A stretch of DNA of 64,000 nucleotides from assembly GCA_037954665.1 (NCBI GenBank), contig JBBMOL010000301.1, forward strand, positions 248,001 through 312,000, read 5' to 3'. Positions 57,391 to 64,000 of the stretch are shown here, in pieces (within the stretch, counting starts at the first letter, position 1; every line of letters starts with the position of its first letter). Source of the stretch: Laguncularia racemosa (Eukaryota; Streptophyta; Magnoliopsida; Myrtales; Combretaceae). Position numbers and translations under genes: made by a program. The notes below the pieces were generated by a model. That model saw nothing but the letters and a program-made list of their open reading frames with translations. It made no database searches and was not told the DNA's origin.

Positions 57391-57560
57391 GCCTTTACTC
57401 CAATAACTCAGGAAAGTGAGTTAAGAGTATCCAATCTTAAATATTAGTGTGAGGAAGAGTTCGTAGGGGTCCCTTTAAAACCTGGTCACTTAGGCGATGA
57501 GCCCAGGATGTGCCGACTCAATGAACTCACAATAACGAGAAGGGCGGAAAGGCAAAAATT
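57391..57560 (+). other. Conserved noncoding block, copy II
   Basis: Aligns with 32826-32995 (opposite strand). Contains GGATGTGCCGACTCAATGAA, ACCT-GGTCACTT-AGG and GAGTTAAGAGTAT. Flanked by poly-A runs at 57366-57388 and 57656-57675. Confidence 0.65.
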
Positions 57561-57967
57561 TAGTACCTTAATGAAAGTCAGGTTGACATGGGCGAGCTTT
57601 GGTCCCTCAGAAGAGTGAAGTCTCACTCCGCTGCCAATCAAGGCAAATAAAACATAAAAAAAAAAAAAAAAAAAGGGGAGAAATTCTAGGAAAAAATGGA
57701 TACCATATGCTTTCACTCCTTGTTATCTTGTTTAGAGAAGTAAAATTGAGGGAGATGATACTTGCTAATAACCAATGAAGTTTAAATGAATGTTTTTCCT
57801 TATGGACTAAGTATTGTTTTCTATTGTTAAACACTGGGATTAAAAATCTGTTGTATTTAGATTAACTACTAAATTTCAACTAGATATACTAGTTACAAAT
57901 TTCAGTATGGTCAGAACAATGGGCACCAGAAGTTCAATGATGGATTTCTCTTGTTTAAATCAATTAT

Positions 57968-58006
57968 TTTGCTTGAGGACAAGCAAAAGTTCAAGTGTGG
58001 GGATGT
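57968..58006 (+). promoter_or_regulatory. Polypurine tract with upstream hairpin, copy II
   Basis: TTTGCTTG-AGGA-CAAGCAAA (8-9 bp stem), then AGTTCAAGTGTGGGGATG directly before the LTR. Confidence 0.75.
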
Positions 58007-59578
58007 TGATAAGATCACATTATACTTATATTTTCTTTTGGACTTATATTAAATTTATTTTAATATTATAAGAAAATATAAAGAAATGATACTTAATGGT
58101 ATTTATTGTGAAAATACAGGTTTTGAGGACCCAAAAGTAAATTACAAGTTAATTGGAGGAGTTTTTCACAAAATTTAAGAAGTGAGCGAAGGATTGCACT
58201 GAAGGCCGCCGTCCTTGGGCCGGCCTACATTCAAAGCCGCCGGCCTTGAGCCGGCCTTGAGCCGGCCTTTAAACCGGCCTCAAAAAGAAGAAAAGCCGCC
58301 GGCCTTTAAGCCGGCCTACATTCAAGGCCGCCGGCCTTGAGCCGGCCTTCATTACTCCCCGGATATCCATTGCAAGAATCTCTCCAAAATCATATCTTAA
58401 TTAATTTGCTGACTCAAATCCTCATCAGATCCACCTCATCCCCCTCCTCTTTGGATCTATAAATAGACCCCTTGTGTGAACCTTGGAAGCATTCCTTTTT
58501 GTTGGAGAATCCATCCTTTCTTTTGTTTAGAATTCTTTTTCTTCTTCTTTGTTCTAGCCTCATTAGAATTTCCTTAGGTACTTTAGATTTTTCCAAAGTT
58601 TAGTTTGAAGAAAGAATGTCATTTTGTTGAAGTTTGCTTTCAATTGAAGAATTCAAGGAGTCATTTTGGAAGATTGAAGCTCTTGAAGATTATAGCAATT
58701 GTTCCATTTACTTTATTTTCTTTTATGCCATTTATTAGTTTAATCTTGTTGTTTAATATGAATTCCATTGCATCTATTTATTTCAATTGTTTTTATGCAA
58801 TTCATACTATAATGTTCTAAATCATCCTTGTGGGAAATTGGATGAAACCCTAGAATGTTAAAAGGATAATTGTAGCCATGTTATATGATTAGGAATTATT
58901 AGGATTATTCATGATTGCAATTCCTTTGATTTCAATTATAATTGGTCTTTCATTATAATTGTTAGAAATCCTTTTGATACGGGAGTTGATGAGGATTTGT
59001 TAGGAATTCTTAATTAGATTAATTGTCAATACGGGAGTTGCGATAATTGGTTTAATTAGAGTCTATGGAGGGCACAATGCAATGTTTCTTGTTAATTAAT
59101 CACTAAGGGATTAGGGTTAATTGATTTAGGGCATTAGTTGTTTGTAGCATCGGGAGGTGTATGAACATAATTTTGATTCCTTGGTTAATTGGAGACGCGG
59201 AAGCCGACTAATTAATTTAAGGTCAACATCCCTAAAAAGGATTTTCTAAACTCACTTGAATAAACTTATAACCACAAGTTGATATAACATGGTAGCAATT
59301 AGATTAACAAATCTAGGGTGAATTCTAATTTCCCTTGTTCATAATTGATAGATTCTTCATAAAATTTTCCTTGTTGCTTTAAGTTAAATTTTTAGATTAG
59401 ACATTTCAAAACCCCTTTTTAATCACCTAGATATTGATAAGAATTGCCATAGATCTAGTACTCTATTGGTTCCTCGAGGGATCGACAACCTTACTTTTCA
59501 CCACTTTATTACTTGATACGACCAGTGCACTTGCTGCAATTTACGCTCCCATTTTATATATACGTTCTGAGCGTATCA
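58007..59578 (+). repeat. 3' LTR of TR-GAG copy II
   Basis: TGATAAGATCACATT ... GAGCGTATCA, 1572 bp. Near 58195-58350 it carries a dense cluster of GCCGGCC palindromes (AAGGCCGCCGGCCTTGAGCC-type units). It ends with GATACGACCAGTGCACTTGC and GGGATCGACAACC-like sequence common to plant Athila-type LTR ends. No matching 5' LTR was found in the window. Confidence 0.82.
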
Positions 59579-61472
59579 AGAGTGTTTGATTGCATAATCA
59601 CTCCGTCTTTTATACATGGGATTCATGTGTGAAATCCTAGAAGCCAACTCAAAGTATGATGATGGCATTGAGAAATAAGCTGAAGAAATCGAACTGTATT
59701 TATCACTAGGATCCATCTTTTCTATATCTTGGATCTCCTCTATTGCTTGTCCGCTAATATTGCATGTCAACCGTTCAAAGTTTTTGAGCTCTATGATGTA
59801 ACTAAGCAATGAATATTTTTAGCAAATGTTATTGTCCATAGCTCCATTGCAGTCTCTCAATAAAGAAGGCAATCTACTCTCTCACCATTTGTCTTGCCCA
59901 TACAACACCAATATACTATTAGCAGACTGTTGAAGCAACAGATCCACCTGAGAAGAACTTTAATGTACAATGTTTCCACACAATGCGTAAAGAAAATCTG
60001 AATTGCCACATCTCAGTGACTTCAAGGAAAATTGATTCTTTTGTCTCATCTTCCATGGGCCTTCCCTCTAGTATAAAATCCTTAAAATGAAGACAGCCTT
60101 CTCATTTTCATTTGCACCTCTAGTGAAATTCGAGTCTTGGTTGCCTTCTTACAACATTAATTTAAGTACCTAAACGCTACCGTTTTCCTTTTATGGACAT
60201 AACCTTCTTCTATAGACTATCATCCTCCACTGTGATTCTCCAAAGTCCTCTATCTTGAAGGACTTACTGGAATATTCTAAAGCTTCATGATTACAGTTAT
60301 TTCATGTGATGCATTTGATAATAATAAATTTGCTTCCATTTTATGGCCATTATATTTGCATCCTTTTGTTTTTTGACGTATAGTTTGATTTTATAAGTTT
60401 CTTGTGTGCTTCCATCTTTTGCTTTGTATAAGTTTTCTTTTATTAATGAAAAGCCAAAAAAAACTCGTCTGAACCCCAACACCACCACCACCACCACCCC
60501 CCCACCCCAACCAAAAAATAATAATAATAATAATAATAATTTGCTTCAAATAGCCAATTCTTGTTGAACGCACTTTTTCATAAATAGCACTTGCAAAGGC
60601 TGATTCCCTTACAAGGCTTCTGCATACTTTATTGCAGAACTGGCAAGAACTTGATATATCAATAGCATATGTCATCACCATTCTCAATTTCATGCTGAGC
60701 ATTTGAATTGAAAACTAATTTCTGTTTAGCTTCTGAGTCTTTTGAATCCTATTATTGCCCAAATTCAATGTTGAATTCAGCTATTTCAATCAGAACAATC
60801 CTGCAAAGGGATGAACAAGAGAGTAGGCATCTCGTGTTCTGTGAATCTGCTGGCTTACAAATTATTATTGATGCTTTGATAAATGAGCTGCTTCTGTTTA
60901 ATTTGTTATTTGTATTTGAACTCTTATGCATGATAATGGGGTTACACTTTTTGTTCCCCTGTCCACATGGGAACAAAAAAAGGGGTGGCCTCCATAGTTT
61001 TTGTGAATCACTGAACTGTGAAATGATGTAGATAATTATTCTACATGGCGATTAATCAATATGCTAATCACTGGTCTTCTTTGTAATGCATTTTGCTTGT
61101 GCTGATTTTTCATTGGCTCTGTTTTTATTGCAAATGAAATGCTGTAATTTAAGTGGAATGTGTGTTGGTCATTTGCTTATTTTGCTATGATCATAGAGAA
61201 TATGAACATTAATGAGTCCCCTGGTGCTATAGCCACTCACCACATATTGAAAAATAAATTGTTTGCATTGTGAGTAAGTCTCTTGTTCATGCTCGCTAAA
61301 CTGTCAAGAAGTGATTTAATTTTACGAAGCATACTAATTAAGTGTCATATGAAAAAATTTCGTTGGGTCATTTACTTTATGATATGCCTGTTCTGCTTCT
61401 ACTGGCTGACCTTTAAAATATTCATTTTTTGAGTTTTGAATCGGTGTTGACCAGATATATCTTTCTGTGCAG
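59579..61472 (+). repeat. Right copy of the host duplication, intron upstream of the GBF1-like start
   Basis: Partner of 52323-53866. It includes a (CCA)n/(AAT)n microsatellite at 60479-60540, absent from the left copy. Its end is a splice acceptor (CTTTCTGTGCAG, 61472) before the exon with the GBF1-like start codon, so this copy is probably the native intron end. Confidence 0.72.
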
Positions 61473-61570
61473 GTTTCCTCTAGTTATCAAGTACGAATAA
61501 TATATCTGGGCAGACAAAGTTGAGGAGTTAAGCAAAAAAAAAAAAATTCAGTTTTTATATACTCATTGGA
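61473..61570 (+). other. 5' untranslated part of the first coding exon (GBF1-like)
   Basis: Between the acceptor at 61472 and the ATG at 61571. It begins GTTTCCTCTAGTTATC, has an A13 run at 61534-61546, and contains no upstream ATG. Confidence 0.55.
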
Positions 61571-63802
61571 ATGGGAACAGGAGAAGAGAGCACCACTCCT
61601 AAGCCTTCCAAACCAGCTTCTTCAACTCAGGTTAGATATTCCTATTCTTTAATTTGAATTTTTCATCTGGCTACATCTCTTTCTTCAAGTGGCAAGCTCA
61701 ATTGGTTTTAATCTACAGGAAGTGCCAACTACACCTTCTTACCATGATTGGGCAAGCCCTGTGCAGGTTGTACTGATTTTTTTTTTTTTTTCACTATTTA
61801 ATGGTTGTTGATTTCTGGAGAAAAAAGAAAGAAAGATCCTGATGCTTCATGGTTTATCTCATCATTCAGGCATATTATGGTGCTGGAGCTGCTCCACCTT
61901 TTTTTGCTCCAACCGTCACATCTCCAACTCCTCCCCCTTATATATGGGGAGGCCAGGTGAATATCTTTTAAATAGGACGAATCTCCAGTTGCACCTTTGA
62001 ATTCCCCCTGCCCAGCCCTCCTTTCTCTGATATAAGATTCTAATATTAATATCTTCTGCTTAAAATCATAGCAGCATCATTTGATTCCATCATATGGCAC
62101 CCCAGTTCCTTATCCAGCAATATATCCTCCTGGCACAGTCTATGCTCATCCAAATATGGCCATGGTAATTGCACTTGGATACTTGATATCTCAATTAACC
62201 TAAGAAAACATATAATGGTGCTTAGAGGAGCAAATAAGCCAAGACTATTTACAAGTTTGGCTCTATATTTACTTAAGTTTGACTAGACAATAGCCACTTG
62301 AGCTTAAACTCGACGAGCTTGAACTCAAGTGGCTTATTGAGTTAAGCTCGAGCTTCATGATTTTTTCCTCAATTAACTGGTAAGCCTAATTGAACTCGAG
62401 TCAAGTTTAAAAGTTAATTGAATTTAAGATAAGTTTGGATACCAATGTTATTTTAATTTGAATTATATATTTTTTTTAAAGGATCAAGTCTAAACGAGCT
62501 TAATCTAGTCAAACTTAACCTCATTTGATGCTACTTCGAGTTAAGCTTGAGTTCAAAATTCTAAACTCAGTTAAGCTCAAGTTATGAAATATCTATTCTA
62601 GTTGGAACTCGAGTTCGAAACTTAGAATTATATCATCTTGACTCTAATTGTTTACAGCTTTATTAATGCTTCTAGTATGCTTGATAAGTCATTTGTGTCT
62701 TATAAATCAACTCAACCCCACCCCCCAACTCTCTCTTCCCCTCCCCACTACATGTGTGTGTGTGTGTGTGTAGAACTTGACCATTGCTATCGGGCCTACC
62801 ATCTCCGCCCTATAGGAGCTATGAATCAAACCCAAGGATGAAATTAGCATCTTGGGCTTGCTGATCGCCCATAAAATCCCAATGCAAGAATGCAGAAATT
62901 TGAAGAAAAGAACAGGGCCTTTTGGCCTTCCCTTTCACATGATATAAAATATTAACTAGCTGTGTAATTTTTTGTTATGTTTTTATTGATCGGCTTTCTC
63001 AATTCCTGTAGACAGCGGTTCCAGCAGCTGCTACAGAGTTGGAAGGGAAAGGTGCAGATGTGAAAGATGGCTTATCAGTGAAAAAATCGAAGGGAAATTC
63101 AGGAAATGCTGTTGCCAAAACTGGAGATGGCATAAAGGCCACTTCAGGCTCAGGAAACGATGGTGCTTCCCTGAGGTATGTTAAAGATTAAGTTGATACT
63201 TGGAATTGGATTGAACTGATTTCCTTTATGATTGAATTGTGCTACACACCTCTCAACAGTGGTGAAAGTGGTAGTGAGGGATCATCAGATGGGAATGAGG
63301 ATAATAATCAACAGGTATTGCTCGAGCTCAAATTTTAGGATATGGTTTCTGTCTTTTCCACCGATGTTGCCAAATCATTCAAGAAAGAATTTGATTTTTC
63401 TTCTGATTTTACTTGTGGGCTGAAATTTATAATCTCCCTGTTGTGTTTCTCTTCCTTTTGTTAGGATTATACCTCAAATAAGAAGGGAAGCTTTGATCAG
63501 ATGCTTGCAGATGGTATATAGTTACTCCATTGTTACCTTATTCATGCTATCTTTCTTTTACAGCTTTAACAAAATGTGTTGATGCAGGAGCAAATGCAAA
63601 GAATAACTCAACTGGAGAAAATATTCCAGCCTCCGTGACAGGAAAACCTATGGGCACTTCACCTGCTACCACTAATTTAAACATTGGGATGGACTTATGG
63701 AATTCATCTACAGCTGCTGGAGCTGTGAAAATGAGACCAAATCCTGCTAGTGCTGTTGGAGCCACTGTTCCTGGAGGAGTGATGACAGATCAGTGGATTC
63801 AG
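61571..63802 (+). CDS. GBF1-like: G-box-binding factor 1-like bZIP transcription factor, N-terminal exons
   Basis: Plant GBFs bind CACGTG G-boxes in light- and ABA-responsive promoters. Exons read here, all with GT-AG borders: 61571-61630, 61719-61766, 61870-61956, 62075-62164, 63012-63175, 63260-63314, 63465-63513, 63588-63802 (256 codons). Phases agree throughout. The product starts MGTGEESTTPKPSKPASSTQ, then the Pro/Tyr-rich activation region (YHDWASPVQ, AYYGAGAAPPFF, PYIWGGQ, YGTPVPYPAIYPPGTVYAHP). It continues with a Lys/Gly/Ser stretch, an acidic Ser-rich segment (SGESGSEGSSDGNEDNNQQ), KKGSFDQMLADGAN, and DLWNSS...MTDQWIQ. This order matches GBF1. The basic region and zipper must lie beyond 64000. 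No stop or frameshift seen. Confidence 0.9.
62215..62640. repeat. Degenerate AGCTCGAGTT-type repeat in intron 4
   Basis: Many copies of GAGCTTGA/ACTCGAG/TTAAGCTC on both strands, self-complementary overall. It enlarges intron 4 to about 850 bp while the other introns are 85-300 bp. Probably an old miniature transposon; family not identified. Confidence 0.5.
62752..62772. repeat. (TG)n microsatellite in intron 4
   Basis: About ten TG units after a C-rich stretch. Confidence 0.85.
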
Positions 63803-64000
63803 GTATTGAGCTTGTATTTATAGGATTTCTGTAAACCTTTAATATATAGGTATGAGAATTTTCACTGTGTTGAAATTAGTAAAGACAACCAAAAGGGTTA
63901 TTAAACAAACTTATCAATGCAGTGCATTCTAATTGTTGAAAAGAATTTATCACATTTGAGTAGTTTCAACACAAAGTTGTTACGTAATCATAATATTTAA
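63803..64000 (+). other. Intron 8 of the GBF1-like gene, incomplete
   Basis: Starts GTATTGAGC; AT-rich and runs off the window. The next exon is expected to begin the basic DNA-binding region. Confidence 0.7.

Larger units (their letters stand above)
53867..59578 (+). mobile_element. Athila-like gag-protease-only retrotransposon, copy II, lacking its 5' LTR
   Basis: Plus strand: primer site 53867-53883 (TGGCGCCGTTGACGGGT), gag, retropepsin, a noncoding 3' region with three hairpin modules and poly-A runs, polypurine tract, and 3' LTR 58007-59578. No RT, RNase H or integrase is present. The position of the 5' LTR is filled by a copy of the host sequence that follows the 3' LTR. Same structural class as 30808-37546 but clearly diverged in sequence. 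Confidence 0.85.

Noticed and set aside
59579..61490. The host duplication read as a pair of LTRs for copy II
   Set aside because: No purine tract precedes 59579, the copies are too diverged for LTRs, and a better LTR start with polypurine tract lies at 58007; the right copy ends at a splice site of the gene.

Overview
This looks like nuclear DNA of a eudicot plant. It is AT-rich and dense with decayed LTR retrotransposons. At its right edge it carries the first eight coding exons of a G-box-binding-factor (GBF1-like bZIP) gene with short GT-AG introns. I see no bacterial, organellar or CRISPR features and no tRNA or rRNA genes.

Left part (1-26487): a nest of Ty3/gypsy elements from four related families. 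All have gag-protease-RT-RNase H-integrase order, and most have a tRNA-iMet-type primer site. They are: A (family 1, 3' end only), which sits inside a family-2 LTR remnant; D (minus strand); B (family 1, plus strand), inserted in D's leader; C (family 2, plus strand, both LTRs); E1 and E2 (family 1, minus strand); and G (family 3, minus strand). Every pol is broken by stops, frameshifts or deletions. C's left flank is B and its right flank is E1, with no target-site duplication. The missing halves of B, D, E1, E2 and G can all be explained by one recombination between two C-type copies, or by a misassembly.

Middle (26488-48050): AT-rich intergenic DNA holding three clean insertions with target-site duplications. 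One is an Athila-like gag-protease-only element on the minus strand (30808-37546, TSD ATGGT) with nearly identical LTRs. One is a non-autonomous hAT transposon (38508-39335, TSD ATATTATT). One is a gag-less family-3 Ty3 element on the minus strand (40598-46782, TSD TTTTG).

Right part (48050-64000): a candidate promoter with a G-box/ABRE and a pyrimidine-rich leader, then a long stretch that may be the 5' intron of the GBF1-like gene. A second Athila-like gag-protease-only element lies here (53867-59578). Its 5' LTR is missing, and that position holds a diverged copy of the host DNA that follows its 3' LTR. The gene follows: start codon at 61571 and eight coding exons to 63802, with the DNA-binding bZIP domain beyond the window.

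Main points from the hunt: (1) both Athila-like elements share a structured 3' noncoding region: a hairpin just after the gag-pro stop, then two copies of an AGGA-loop hairpin plus an AAGTGTGGGG tract about 1 kb apart, with stems that differ but stay paired, and a conserved block of about 170 nt between them; (2) two family-3 copies share the same gag-less layout, and one carries an expanded PLE-motif repeat linker; (3) families 1 and 2 show a likely leader intron ending just before gag; (4) in four families the polyprotein frame runs across the polypurine tract into the LTR and ends near a GP-[IM]-TRARAK motif. Calls are from reading alone; no database search was run.
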